This document shows, piece after piece, positions 41,835-51,700 of a DNA stretch of 64,000 bases (the first letter of the stretch is position 1; the number at the start of each line of letters is the position of its first letter). A program made the position numbers and the translations under genes. This DNA is from Lachnospiraceae bacterium UBA935. Its GTDB lineage: Bacteria > Bacillota > Clostridia > Lachnospirales > Lachnospiraceae. The notes under the pieces were generated by a model. That model was not told the origin of the DNA. It saw only the letters and a list, made by a program, of their open reading frames with translations, and ran no database searches. Where the stretch lies: NCBI GenBank assembly GCA_002293525.1, contig DBDJ01000021.1, positions 62,001 to 126,000 of the forward strand, read 5' to 3'.

Positions 41835-42068
41835 CTACGCCAGTTTTCTTTCCACAAATGTGGTAATCGCGTTGACATCTTTAAAGTTGTTTAAATCCAG
41901 ATCGGCATTATCAATCGCGACCGCAAACTCCCGTTCCACGAAAGTCACCAGATTCATTGCGAATAAGGAATTTACCAGCCCTTTTTCAAAGATATTATCC
42001 GTGTCGTCAAACTCCTTGCCGTTCACATGTTCCCCCAAAAAACTTCTTACTTTCTCTTTTATTTTCAT
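41835..42068 (-). CDS. Acyl carrier protein of the extender-unit cassette
   Basis: 77 residues, a single ACP domain. The phosphopantetheine site lies in KGLVNSLFAMNLV; Asn-Ser in place of Asp-Ser and the LVNSLFA context are typical of ACPs that carry methoxymalonyl, hydroxymalonyl or aminomalonyl extender units (FkbJ/ZmaD-type). It would hold the amino acid or glycolytic precursor while it is oxidised by the two dehydrogenases encoded upstream. It is the last gene before the PKS and lies in the same orientation, 88 bp away. Confidence 0.92.
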   Translation of the reverse strand: MKIKEKVRSFLGEHVNGKEFDDTDNIFEKGLVNSLFAMNLVTFVEREFAVAIDNADLDLNNFKDVNAITTFVERKLA

Positions 42069-42141
42069 AGCTTGTTTCCCTCTTTCTTCCTCTTATTCTC
42101 TCAAATTCTTTTAAGCTCCCAAACAGATTTGCTCAGTCAGA

Positions 42142-42990
42142 TCAGACATATTTATAAAAGCCCTGGCCGGTTTTACGTCCCAGCAAGCCGGCCGCAGCCA
42201 TTTTGCGCAGCAGCGGGCAGCAGCGGAATTTGCTGTCCTGATAGCTTTGATACAGGATATCCAGTGAATTTACCACGGTATCAATGCCGATCAGGTCGGC
42301 TGTTTCCAAAGGCCCCATTTTATGGCTGAAACATCCTTTAAAAATAGCATCCACTGTCTGCGGATCGGAAACCTGATCCTGAATTACAAAAGCCGCTTCA
42401 TTCATAAACAAGTGGGAAATCCGGTTGGATACGAAACCGGGATAATCATTTACCACCAGGCTTTCTTTCTGCAGTTCAGCCAATAACTCCCTGGCCGTCC
42501 GGATAGTGGCATCGGAGGTATGGTAGCCGCGGATGCACTCGACTGATTTTTTTAGCGGAACCGGGTTCATAAAATGAACTCCCATGATTTTATCCGCCCG
42601 GCCGGTCAGGGCCGCGATCTTCGTAATGGAGATGCAGGATGTATTCACCATGAAAATGCACTCCGGCTGACAGATCTTATCGATCTGCAGATAAACATTT
42701 TTCTTAATTTCAAAATCTTCGGTCACATTTTCCACCACCAGCTCCACATCATGAAGCAGCTGATAATCCATGGTGAACAAGATTCGGTTCAAGACCTTCT
42801 GTTCCTCTTCCAGATTCTCGTTGCCCCGAAAAAATCTGCGGAACCGGAGATCTTTTTGAATCACCGCCTGAGCCCTGTCCAGAGCTTCTTTGGTAATATC
42901 CACGACAACTGCCTGAAAGCCATATTCCGCAAAATCCTGGGCCACGCCGGTGCCGATGACCCCGGCGCCGATCACACCGATTTTTCTCAT
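42142..42990 (-). CDS. 3-hydroxyacyl-CoA dehydrogenase family enzyme (extender-unit synthesis)
   Basis: 282 residues, full family length. N-terminal Rossmann fold with GAGVIGTGVA (about 7-17); the family catalytic His and Glu lie in GVHFMNP and the following SVE (about 135-150); the C-terminal dimer domain includes PGFVSNR and ADLIGID. In zwittermicin and colibactin pathways an enzyme of this family oxidises a seryl- or hydroxyacyl-ACP to the semialdehyde on the way to the malonyl-type unit. AAAGGAGC precedes the ATG. It is encoded between the carrier protein and the amino acid ligase, in line with that role. Confidence 0.92.
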   Translation of the reverse strand: MRKIGVIGAGVIGTGVAQDFAEYGFQAVVVDITKEALDRAQAVIQKDLRFRRFFRGNENLEEEQKVLNRILFTMDYQLLHDVELVVENVTEDFEIKKNVYLQIDKICQPECIFMVNTSCISITKIAALTGRADKIMGVHFMNPVPLKKSVECIRGYHTSDATIRTARELLAELQKESLVVNDYPGFVSNRISHLFMNEAAFVIQDQVSDPQTVDAIFKGCFSHKMGPLETADLIGIDTVVNSLDILYQSYQDSKFRCCPLLRKMAAAGLLGRKTGQGFYKYV

Positions 42991-43023
42991 ATTTCAATTG
43001 CTCCTTTGCTCTTACTTTTGCTT

Positions 43024-44232
43024 TTACTTGCTTTTATATACCTCAGCCAGGGGATCGATAATTTCATACCACTTCTTTTCATCCAGCCCATGCTGGCTGA
43101 TAAAGGCATAAACCAGGCGCTCAATCCCAAAACCGACACAGCCCGACCGCATCCATTCCGTTTCCCCGCGCTTAATATTGAAACGTTCCCCAAAGAATTC
43201 ATCATGAAAATTAAAGGAGGCAGCGGCGATGGTGCGGTCACCGGTCACATTGAGCCGGAGCTCATATTTCAGTTCCTGCATTTTCTGATTGAAGATCTTG
43301 GCCGCGCTGTCGGCATTGCAGAAAAACGGATCGCTGGCAACTTCACTATGCCCTTCCAGTCCTAATTTATCGATGATGTCAAACGTGAATTTCATATATT
43401 TCTGGCGACATTCCAAAACAAAGTCCTTGGATCCCAGAAAAACAATTTCCCTGATGGTAAAATCCCACAGCCTTTCCAGGGTGCGGTGGTACTTCGATTC
43501 ATAGCGGAATGACTTTCCTTTTGATGTGATCACTTGGTTCCGGTTTTCAGAATAACGCGTATTCTGCAGCTGATGATAGGTGTGGTAGCACATGGTCGGC
43601 GGCAGGCAGTAATCGGCATTTTTGAACAACGGGAAGATATAAGGGCCGATTCCTTCTTTCTGGCGGTAGTTATCCTGAAATTCCTGATACATGTCGATAT
43701 CGTTATGAAGCCGGCTGACAAACATCAGCATATGCGGGAACGATTTGAAATACCCGCATTTTTCCAGGGCTTTGGTCCGGATCAAAGTAGGATAGCGGTA
43801 TTCCTGGGCCGCAAACTGGGAAACGGTCATGTTTTTTATGACATCATCCAAGGTGTCCATTAAGCGGATCAGCTGATCCCCGAAACAGACCAGGCCTTCT
43901 CCCATTTCATAGACCATCTCTTTTTCCAGGAGCCGGTCGAACAAACCCTCCTGATATGCCTGATGATGTCTTGCCGAACGCCAGATGACTTTCGGCGGCA
44001 GGGCGATCTGCTGGGCGATCTCGCTTTGGATTACCTTGTTGACATTGGTTGCTATCAGCTGCGGATCGGCCCCTGACAGCAGGCTGAGCTTGATGCCCTG
44101 AATCTGCTTTTCATCCGTCAGCAATTCAAAACCGGAGATATCGGCTGAAATGAAAAATATCCGTTTTTCCAGTTCCTCTTTGTGGCCGATCGCCAGGGCT
44201 GGATCAATCTTAATATCATAAGTCATGTCCAT
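43024..44232 (-). CDS. Class II aminoacyl-tRNA-synthetase-like amino acid:carrier-protein ligase
   Basis: 402 residues from an ATG at 44232 with AGGAGG upstream (a longer frame to 44412 lacks a ribosome site). Class II motif 2 is seen as FRYESKYHR...FTIREIVFLGS (about 275-305) and motif 3 as GCVGFGIERLVYAF (about 370-383). A Cys in LPPTMCYHTY (about 245) fits the zinc site of atypical seryl-tRNA synthetases and the amino acid:carrier-protein ligases derived from them. No tRNA-binding arm is visible. Members of this family load Gly or Ala, possibly Ser, on carrier proteins. With an ACP and two dehydrogenases beside it, the likely job is to charge the ACP with serine for aminomalonyl-ACP formation; the amino acid is inferred, not read. 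Confidence 0.87.
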   Translation of the reverse strand: MDMTYDIKIDPALAIGHKEELEKRIFFISADISGFELLTDEKQIQGIKLSLLSGADPQLIATNVNKVIQSEIAQQIALPPKVIWRSARHHQAYQEGLFDRLLEKEMVYEMGEGLVCFGDQLIRLMDTLDDVIKNMTVSQFAAQEYRYPTLIRTKALEKCGYFKSFPHMLMFVSRLHNDIDMYQEFQDNYRQKEGIGPYIFPLFKNADYCLPPTMCYHTYHQLQNTRYSENRNQVITSKGKSFRYESKYHRTLERLWDFTIREIVFLGSKDFVLECRQKYMKFTFDIIDKLGLEGHSEVASDPFFCNADSAAKIFNQKMQELKYELRLNVTGDRTIAAASFNFHDEFFGERFNIKRGETEWMRSGCVGFGIERLVYAFISQHGLDEKKWYEIIDPLAEVYKSK

Positions 44233-44248
44233 CGTGTTTCCTCCTTGT

Positions 44249-45403
44249 TTATTTCCTGTCACGGACGTTTCTGAACGCGCTGCCGGCAATGATGATTTCC
44301 TGAATCTGGGTACTGCCCTCGACGATTTCCATGATCTTGGCATCCCGCATATATCTCTGGACCGGATATTCGGAACCGCAGCCGTTGGCTCCATGGATCT
44401 GAACTGCATCATTTGCCGCCTTAAAAGCCATGTTTGCCGAAAAGTTTTTGGCTACCGAAGTCTCCAGCAGAGCTTTTTCATCCCCTTGCTCCCTAAGCTG
44501 GCCGGCCCGGAGACACAATAGCCTGGCCGCCATAATATTAGTGACCATGTCGGCAATCATCTGCTGAATCAGCTGATGATCCTTTAAGTACGCACCAAAC
44601 TGCATTCTTTGGCCGGCATAGTCCAGACAGGCATCCAGGCACGCCTGCGCCAGGCCGACCGCCCCCCATGCGGTGCTGTATCGTCCGTGCGCCAGACCGT
44701 GGTTGGCCACCAGTGCCAAGCCGAATCCTACCTGTCCGACCAGATTACCGGCCGGCACCCGGCATTCTTCCAAGCAAAGCTCGGCCAGCATCGAACCCCG
44801 GAAACCGAGCAGGCCGGTGATCGGCTTGCAGGTAAAGCCGGGGGTATTCCGCTCGACGATAAAAGCGCTGACCTGGCCGTCCACTTTGGCAAAGAGGACA
44901 AATACGTCGGCATTCCCTCCGAAGGAGATCCACTTCTTCCTGCCGTTAATGATATATCCAGAGCCTTCCTGACGGGCCGTTGTATGGATGTTTTTGGCAT
45001 CGCTGCCGATCTCCGGCTCGGTCAGGGCAAATGCCGCTATCAGCTCTCCGGAACTTACCCGTGGCAGCCACTGCTTTCGTTGTTCCTCGCTTCCCCAGCG
45101 CAGGATGGCGGTAGAAAACATGCCCTGGACGCCGATCATATTGCGGACATTGGCACAGCCGCGCCCGATCTCTTCATTAAATAACCCGTACGTAATATGA
45201 TCCATACCTGCCCCGCCGTATTCCAGAGGCAGTTCCGCCCCCCAGTATCCCCGGTCGATCAGTTTCTGAATCATGGACTGCGGCATTTCCTCCATCGCGT
45301 CAAACCGCCCAGCAACCGGGACAATCTCACGGTCGACAAATTCTTTGAATTCTTCTTTCTTTTCTTGTTGCTGTTTGGTCAGTCCAAAATCGTATATTGA
45401 CAT
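44249..45403 (-). CDS. Acyl-CoA dehydrogenase family enzyme (extender-unit synthesis)
   Basis: 384 residues, usual length. FAD-binding motifs FALTEPEIGSDA (about 135-146) and the C-terminal signature with the catalytic Glu in VEGSTQIQE (about 365-373) are present. In zwittermicin (ZmaI-like) and colibactin (ClbF-like) routes such a flavoenzyme acts on an ACP-bound substrate and completes the oxidation to aminomalonyl-ACP. It is the first gene of the whole 40-kb minus-strand cluster; AAAGGAG precedes the ATG, and 16 bp separate it from the ligase gene. Confidence 0.93.
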   Translation of the reverse strand: MSIYDFGLTKQQQEKKEEFKEFVDREIVPVAGRFDAMEEMPQSMIQKLIDRGYWGAELPLEYGGAGMDHITYGLFNEEIGRGCANVRNMIGVQGMFSTAILRWGSEEQRKQWLPRVSSGELIAAFALTEPEIGSDAKNIHTTARQEGSGYIINGRKKWISFGGNADVFVLFAKVDGQVSAFIVERNTPGFTCKPITGLLGFRGSMLAELCLEECRVPAGNLVGQVGFGLALVANHGLAHGRYSTAWGAVGLAQACLDACLDYAGQRMQFGAYLKDHQLIQQMIADMVTNIMAARLLCLRAGQLREQGDEKALLETSVAKNFSANMAFKAANDAVQIHGANGCGSEYPVQRYMRDAKIMEIVEGSTQIQEIIIAGSAFRNVRDRK

Positions 45404-45516
45404 GGAATCTTCTCCTTTCCGGTATTCCTAATGAAACAATGATTTGAGATACGCCCAGATTTCCGCGAATCATGCTTCTTTTGTCCTCGAGTCTGCTGAT
45501 AATCGTCATATGATGT

Positions 45517-45543
45517 ATTATAAAGTTAAAAATTATAATACAA
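45517..45543 (-). promoter_or_regulatory. Possible promoter of the biosynthetic operon
   Basis: On the minus strand a perfect TATAAT (45522-45517) lies 115 bp before the first cluster gene, with TTGTAT (45543-45538) upstream at a short 15-base spacing; a second TATAAT lies at 45537-45532. The -35 match is weak, so an activator may be needed. Confidence 0.3.
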
Positions 45544-45569
45544 TAAGAGCGTCGGAAATAAAAGCCATA

Positions 45570-45598
45570 TTGTCTATTCTACAGTTTTTTTGTATAAT
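45570..45598 (+). promoter_or_regulatory. Predicted promoter, plus strand
   Basis: TTGTCT (45570-45575), 17 bases, then a perfect TATAAT (45593-45598). It points away from the biosynthetic cluster towards the histidine kinase remnant, about 475 bp away; no gene lies directly behind it. Confidence 0.4.
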
Positions 45599-45863
45599 GT
45601 ACGGGCAAGTTACGAAAATTGTCATTTGAGGTTGAATGTAATTTTTATTTTATTTAATGGACTGGGTGGGGATTTCGATATTTAAACAGAAGTCATGAGC
45701 ATTTGCTCAACGCGTCAAGCAGAAGTGCGCATATTTGGTAAATACACGAGTTAAATAAGAAGTGCAAGAAAGGGGAAGGTATGGCCGACCGCGTTCGAAG
45801 TCTATGATGTGTGGTTGCGTGGATTGCGGAAATAACGGTAATAAGTTATAAATATTTCTTGTT

Positions 45864-45892
45864 TTGACATAATTATGTCTTTGTGCTAATAA
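45864..45892 (+). promoter_or_regulatory. Predicted promoter for the histidine kinase locus
   Basis: A perfect TTGACA (45864-45869) is followed after 17 bases by TAATAA (45887-45892). It is the best plus-strand promoter in this gap and lies 180 bp before the kinase frame. Confidence 0.45.
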
Positions 45893-46073
45893 TATATTAT
45901 GTTGTATTGATATTTTTTGTCCGGCTAATGTCCCGAATCTAAGTTTTATATATTTTATGTTTAAGAAATAGAATTATGTCATAGGTTTTTCTTCATTTTT
46001 ATATTATCATTCATTATCTTGCAATAATATGCCTTAATTTTTTTACGATGAAATATTTAACAACTTCCTTATA

Positions 46074-47424
46074 ATGAAACTAAAGACTTTTTTTTCCACC
46101 TATTGCTTTTTATACTTATCTTCTTTTCCAGTCTCGGCACCGTTTCTCTTCACCTGACGAACAGCCAGCTGACGATGTTGAAGAAAAAGAGTGAAGCGGA
46201 GTATGCCACGATATCTAACTCACTGGCGAAAGATCTCGCGGTTTTGAGCGGGAAGAATTCGGATAGTGAAACATTCCTGGAAGATATCCACGTTCTTGCG
46301 AATAACTATAAAATATATTATCAAAAAAACAATATTTTGCTATATATTGAACATCGGCTTGGTGCATCGAACCCGAACCAGCTCTATTTCGATGAACAGG
46401 ACGGCAAAAATATGATCCGGATCAGTGCTCCCCTCTCCGGCGCTTTCGGAAACTATCACTTGAATTATTCCTGCGACATCACCCAGAATATCGTCGAGCT
46501 TAGCCACGTGCAAAATATCCTGCTGCTGATTGCCGTCGCCTTTTCTATTGTTACCGCTGTTGCCCTCTATGTTATCCTGACCGGGATATTCAAGCCGCTG
46601 GCGGTGGTTTCCCAAGCCTCGCGCAAGATCGCCGCCGGACATTATGATGAGCGAATATCCATAAAGGGAAAAAACGAACTGGCTTCTATGGCGGCAGACT
46701 ATAACCGCATGGCCGCGGAAATCGAGAAGCAGATCCTTCTCCTGGCTGATGAGGCGGCGCAGAAGCAGCACTTTGTCGATAATTTTGCCCACGAGATCCG
46801 GACGCCGCTGACCTCCGTCTACGGCTATGCAGAATATATGCAAAAAGCACGGCTAGGCGAGGAAGAAATCATCGAATCCGCACAATTGATCCTGAATGAG
46901 GCGGCATACATGCGGAAAATATCCGATTCTCTGTTGGCGCTGACCATGCTGCGTCAATCCCCCGCAAAAAAGAGCTTGTCATGCTGCCGCGTCTGTTCGA
47001 TGACGTCACGCAGAGCCTGCGGGAGCCTATAACAGCAAAGAAAGCCGAGCTGATCTGTGTCTGCGAAGCTGACAAGATGATGGGACAAGAAGATTTGCTG
47101 CGAAGCCTTCTGCTCAATCTCATCGTCAACGCCCTGAAGGCTTGCCCGGAGAGCGGAGGGATAATCTGTCTAAAGGCCAAGCAGGAGGCTGGGCAGATCA
47201 TCCTCTCAGTGACCGACAGCGGCTGCGGCATCCCGAACGAAAGCCTGGCCAAAGTGACCGAACCCTTTTATCGCGTGGACAAAGCCCGCAGCCGCGAGTA
47301 CGGAGGCATCGGCCTGGGATTGTCGCTCTGCCGTCAGATTGCTTTGGCCCACAGTGCCGAGCTACACATTGCATCTACACCGGGCCAGGGCACAAAAGTA
47401 TCGGTAAACTTTACAGCTTCCTAA
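46074..47424 (+). pseudogene. Sensor histidine kinase, frame disrupted twice
   Basis: Read across frames this is a HAMP-type sensor kinase: a hydrophobic N-terminus, an extracytoplasmic region of about 120 residues, a membrane segment, HAMP, the HisKA box HFVDNFAHEIRTPL, and an ATPase domain with N box LLLNLIVNALKA, DSGCGIP, FYRVDKARS and GGIGLGLSL. The natural start is probably the ATG at 46074, but a run of eight T at about 46088 puts it out of frame by one missing base; frame 46103-46968 then holds HAMP and HisKA, and a second missing base in CCCCCGCAAAAAA (about 46959-46970) moves the ATPase domain to frame 46981-47424. No response regulator gene is next to it, and no ribosome site precedes it. 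Decay or homopolymer undercalling in the assembly are both possible. Confidence 0.78.
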
Positions 47425-47535
47425 CAAGTTCCGAATAAAGTCATAAAAAACCGGCGCTATTATCATACTTGTGAGGCCCACAGATTCTGATAATAACTGA
47501 TAGGATAATGACTGATAATAAGAAGGAGCAAAAAA

Positions 47536-48618
47536 ATGAAAATTAACAAAAATCTATTAAGAGTAGCCGGTGCCGTGGCTATCACACTGTTGCTTGCAAG
47601 CGGAGCGTTTATCGGAATAAACCGTCTCGCCTTCGCGGCGGTAACCCAGCCCGAGACACCATCCGCAACTGAGGACATCCAGCCGACGGACGAACGTGAT
47701 AATCCGGATGATAATAGTAATACGAATCCCGATGATCGTATTGATACGGATGAAACGATTGGCACAGCTCAAAATGCTGATCCGGATCAAAGCCCCGCGG
47801 AAAAGATCCCGGAATACCAAGAACCGGAACTTACGGTAATGACTTTCCAAAGACCCGACCGGGACGGCGAGGGAACCAGCATTCCTGACGCAAATGCAAT
47901 GTCCATGGAAGAAGCGGCCCTGATCGGCGCCCAGTATATCTACGATATGTATGGTGAAAACATCGACGGCAAGTCTGTCGTAATAAATTATTCCGCATTC
48001 CCCTCTCAGAGCCGAGCTCACTGGATCGGAAATATTGCCGATCATGAGGATGCCTTGGAGTATGCCGCGTATAATAAAGATCCCGCCAAATATTTTGACG
48101 ATGAAAATTACGTTTATGACGCCGTTGTAAATTATTATTTTTCCATTGATGCGGTGACGGGCGAACGAATTTCCATCACCAAATACGACTACTCGACCGA
48201 TTGGGGAACAGGAAAACCCTTTCCTATGACCATGAATGAGCTCAATACCCTGCAGTATGAGGCTCCGGATGACGTTGAGACATATGCCGAACTTGCCCGG
48301 GCATTCGCGGAGAAGCATTTCAGCCATTCGCAGGTGGCAAGCGTGGAATTTACTAATATCAGCATTAACCTCGGCAGCAACGAATTAGAGCAACTTAATG
48401 CCGCCCGTGAGGCAGTGCAATCGGACATGGACATGCCATATGACTTTACTGTCTATGAAAAGGGCCGGAAAATCAGCTTTAACGTAACTGACGATACTGG
48501 CCGCGTGGCGAGAATGACTATCGACATCGATTCGAAGCAGTTATCCTATCTCGATACCTCCGACAGCGACTTCATCCCCGGCTACAGCTACGATGACGGA
48601 GGCACGGGCTTAGGATGA
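47536..48618 (+). CDS. Secreted protein of unknown function
   Basis: 360 residues, AAGGAG before the ATG. Residues 1-35 form a signal peptide with an AFA-A cut. An acidic Asp/Pro/Thr/Asn-rich stretch (about 36-95) follows, then a globular part of about 250 residues rich in Tyr and Asp, with repeated phrases such as YFSIDAVTGERIS and MTIDIDSKQLSY that resemble PepSY-type folds; this resemblance is weak. It lies 110 bp behind the kinase remnant in the same direction and may once have been its partner or target. A strong terminator follows. I do not recognise the family. Confidence 0.75.
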   Translation: MKINKNLLRVAGAVAITLLLASGAFIGINRLAFAAVTQPETPSATEDIQPTDERDNPDDNSNTNPDDRIDTDETIGTAQNADPDQSPAEKIPEYQEPELTVMTFQRPDRDGEGTSIPDANAMSMEEAALIGAQYIYDMYGENIDGKSVVINYSAFPSQSRAHWIGNIADHEDALEYAAYNKDPAKYFDDENYVYDAVVNYYFSIDAVTGERISITKYDYSTDWGTGKPFPMTMNELNTLQYEAPDDVETYAELARAFAEKHFSHSQVASVEFTNISINLGSNELEQLNAAREAVQSDMDMPYDFTVYEKGRKISFNVTDDTGRVARMTIDIDSKQLSYLDTSDSDFIPGYSYDDGGTGLG

Positions 48619-48696
48619 GCTACTGCTCACATCTAGCATACTTGGTCTTTGATGACCAGGGTGAACCCATCATGTTACATGTTACTGACATAGATT

Positions 48697-48727
48697 AAAA
48701 ACGCAGCCGTCATATGGCTGCGTTTTT
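48697..48727. terminator. Bidirectional rho-independent terminator
   Basis: AAAAACGCAGCC, a 7-base loop, and GGCTGCGTTTTT form a perfect 12-bp stem with A-run and T-run on either side. It lies between two converging genes and can serve both the secreted protein gene (plus) and the DUF11 protein gene (minus). Confidence 0.93.
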
Positions 48728-48772
48728 AGCTGGAAATTTTTTGATACTACTCTGTTGAACAGTCCCTCTCGA

Positions 48773-51700
48773 TCAAATAATCCGGAGCTCCACCGATGCC
48801 CGGTTATCCCTCAGATCCGGGTCGTCCGTTTCCGACGCCACTGACGCCGTATTCGTGATACTGCCGCAGGCACAAGTACAGACTTTTGCCGAGATCCAGA
48901 TCGTCCTTGACTCACCCGCCATCATATCTCCTAAGTCCATAGTCCCTTCCCAGCAATTCCAGCTCTGCCCGTTGTCATCGGAATATTCCGCATCGGTAAG
49001 TTCCTTCGGCAAGTCATCCTTAAGGCTGACCTGTATTGCCGGATTCGGTCCCTTATTTTTAACCACAACCATATACTGGACATATTCATACGGCCTTACA
49101 CAGCTGCTGCTGGAAGTCTTTTCCACGCAGAGATCAGCATAGCCCGCCGGCGGAGGCGGTTCCGGCCCATCAGGGATAATCGGCGTTACCACCAGCGCAT
49201 GGTTATTCGTCGGATCCGGGTCCGGTGCGCTTCCTTTGACCGTGACCAGATTGGCAATACAGCCGGCTGCCGCCGCCCGCACTGTGCCGCGGATCAATAA
49301 CCGCCGGGTTCCCCCGCCTGCCAGCGTAAACGGGGCCAGGCTGCCGCTCCAGCTGCTCCAGGTCATGCCGTCATCGACAGAATACATCGCATTTCCCAGC
49401 TCCGCCGGAATCATATCGGCCACAGTTACATTATCAGCCTGCTGAGAACCGTTATTCCTCACTGCCACGCTGTACGTTATCAGGTCACCGGCCTTGACCG
49501 AAGTCCTATCAGCCGTCTTGGTAACCGCCAGATCAATACTCTGGCACACCGAAACCGAAACGCTGGAACTGTTGTTGGCAGGATTTGGATCCGGCGTCGT
49601 CTCACGTACTAAAGCCGTATTGGATAACGTTGACGCCGTACCGCTTTTTACCGTCCCACGCAGCAATATCTTGGAAGAAGACCCTGCTGCTATCGTACCG
49701 ATACTAAGCGACCCGGTCCACAGTGCCCAGCTCAGGCCGCCGTCCGTCGAATATTCCGGATTCCCCAGATCGCCCGGAGGAGCATCGGTCAGAACCACAT
49801 CCTCAGCATAAGACGGCCCGGTATTGGCAACCGTCAACGTATAGGTCAGAAGGGTTCCCGCATTGACAATATCGGCATCTGAGGTTTTCACGACCGAAAT
49901 ATCCGCATTGGGTTGTATCGGGGTATCAGTCGTAGTTGTATTATTGTCCATACTGGGGTCAGGCGTCGTGCTTCTGACCACCGCCGTATTGGTGACACTG
50001 CCGACAACCGCCGAATTGAGGGTTCCCCGTATCTGAATATTTTGGCTTGAACCGCCTGCCAATGTTCCAATTGACAACGGACTGGACCATGCCAGCCAAG
50101 TGACACCGCCGTCAGCTGAATATTCCGGGTTGATAATACTGGCGGAAAGGCTGTCAATCAAGAGCGTGCCTTCGGCATTGGACGGACCATTGTTAGTAAC
50201 CGTAATGTTATAGGTTAGCCTATTACCCGAAACAACCGGATTCGGGCTTCCGGTCTTGGTTACGCTTAAGTCAGCGGAAGCGGAAACCGGCGTGGTTACC
50301 GTACCCGTATTATTATCCGGGTTATGGTCAGGGGTGTCGGAGCTGACACTGCCGATATTGGTAATCGAAGCAAGCTGAGCGGTACTGGCGCTGGGATTAA
50401 TAGTACCCCTGATCAGGACTGTTGCCGTCGTTCCGGCAGGAACCGTGCCGATTGTATACGGACTGCTCCACGTCTGCCATGTCGCCCCATTGTCAACAGA
50501 AAACTCCGGTGTCAGCAGAACCGTCGGCAGGTCATCGCTTAAAACCACATTTGTCGCGTTATCCGGCCCGCTGTTACGGACGGCCAGAGTATAGGTCAAT
50601 CTGTCACCGGCAAACGCTGTCTCCTTGTCGGCTGTTTTGGTCATGCTCAGATCAGCCGTATTGCCGATCGTAAAATTAGTACTGGTACTGTTATTACTCA
50701 TATCCGGATCAGGGGTGTCGGAGCTGAGCGACGCATTATTGGTAACAACACCGACCGTAGTCTGGTCAACGGTTCCTCTCAGTAAGACCGGTACGGTTGC
50801 TCCTGCTTCCACCGTGCCGAGGATGAAAAGGGAACCCGTGATATTCTGCCATGTCGCGCCGTTATCCAAGGAATACTGGCCGTTCAGAAGCGAGCTCGGC
50901 ATGACATCGCGCACAGCGACATTTCTGGCCGCGTTCGGTCCGGCATTTTGGACGGTAACGGTGAAAGTCACCTGCTGCCCATGTTCGGCAAATACCGGGC
51001 TCACGGATTTGGTCACCGAAAGATCGGCTGATGTGTTGATCGGGGTGGTTACTGTCGTGCTGTTATCGCCCGGACTGGGGTCATCGGTATCGCTGGTCAC
51101 ACTGGCGGTATTATTGATGAGACCGCCGGCAACATCTCCTACCCTGCCGCGGATTAAAAGCGTGAAATCTGACTGCGCTGCCAGCGTGCCGGCCAGGTAC
51201 GAACCGTTCCAGGTACTCCATGTAGCACCATTGTCAAGGGAGTACTGAACATTACTGAGCAGGGCTGGGACAGCGTCGTTAATCTGTACATTAGCGGCAT
51301 TGGAAGGGCCGTTGTTAACGGCAGTAACCGTATAAGTCAGCAATTCATTCGCAGGCGCGGGATTTTTATCGGCCACCTTGGAAATCACCAGATCAGCGGC
51401 TGCCGTTACCGGCGTCGTAACCGAAAAAGTATTATTATTAGGACTGGTATCCGGGATGTCGCTGGTTACCGTAGCCGTGTTGGCAAGCGTTGTTGTCACT
51501 GACGGGTCGACATCGGCCCTGATCTCAAGTGCAACTGACTGTTCGGCCGCCAGATTGGCGATGCTGTAAGTTCCGGTCCAGTTATTCCAGGTGATTCCTC
51601 CGTCAGCCGAATACATGGCATTTGTCAGCCCGGCGGGCAACGCATCGGAAACTATCGTATTGACGGCATCGGAGGGCCCGGCATTGGAAACAATGAGGTG

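Larger units (their letters stand above)
45404..46073. other. Divergent intergenic region upstream of the biosynthetic cluster
   Basis: About 670 bp, AT-rich, without a supportable gene. It should contain the main promoter of the biosynthetic operon (minus) and promoters pointing right. A ribosome-like AAGGGGAAGG before an ATG at 45781 leads to only eight codons. The motif ATGTCATA occurs here too (about 45975), as in the regions near 4935 and 53738. Confidence 0.5.

Noticed and set aside
42574..43365. 263-codon plus-strand frame opposite the dehydrogenase and ligase genes
   Set aside because: Antisense to two clearly real genes and spans their junction; no family features.
45781..45807. Small gene behind AAGGGGAAGG
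   Set aside because: Only eight codons before a stop.
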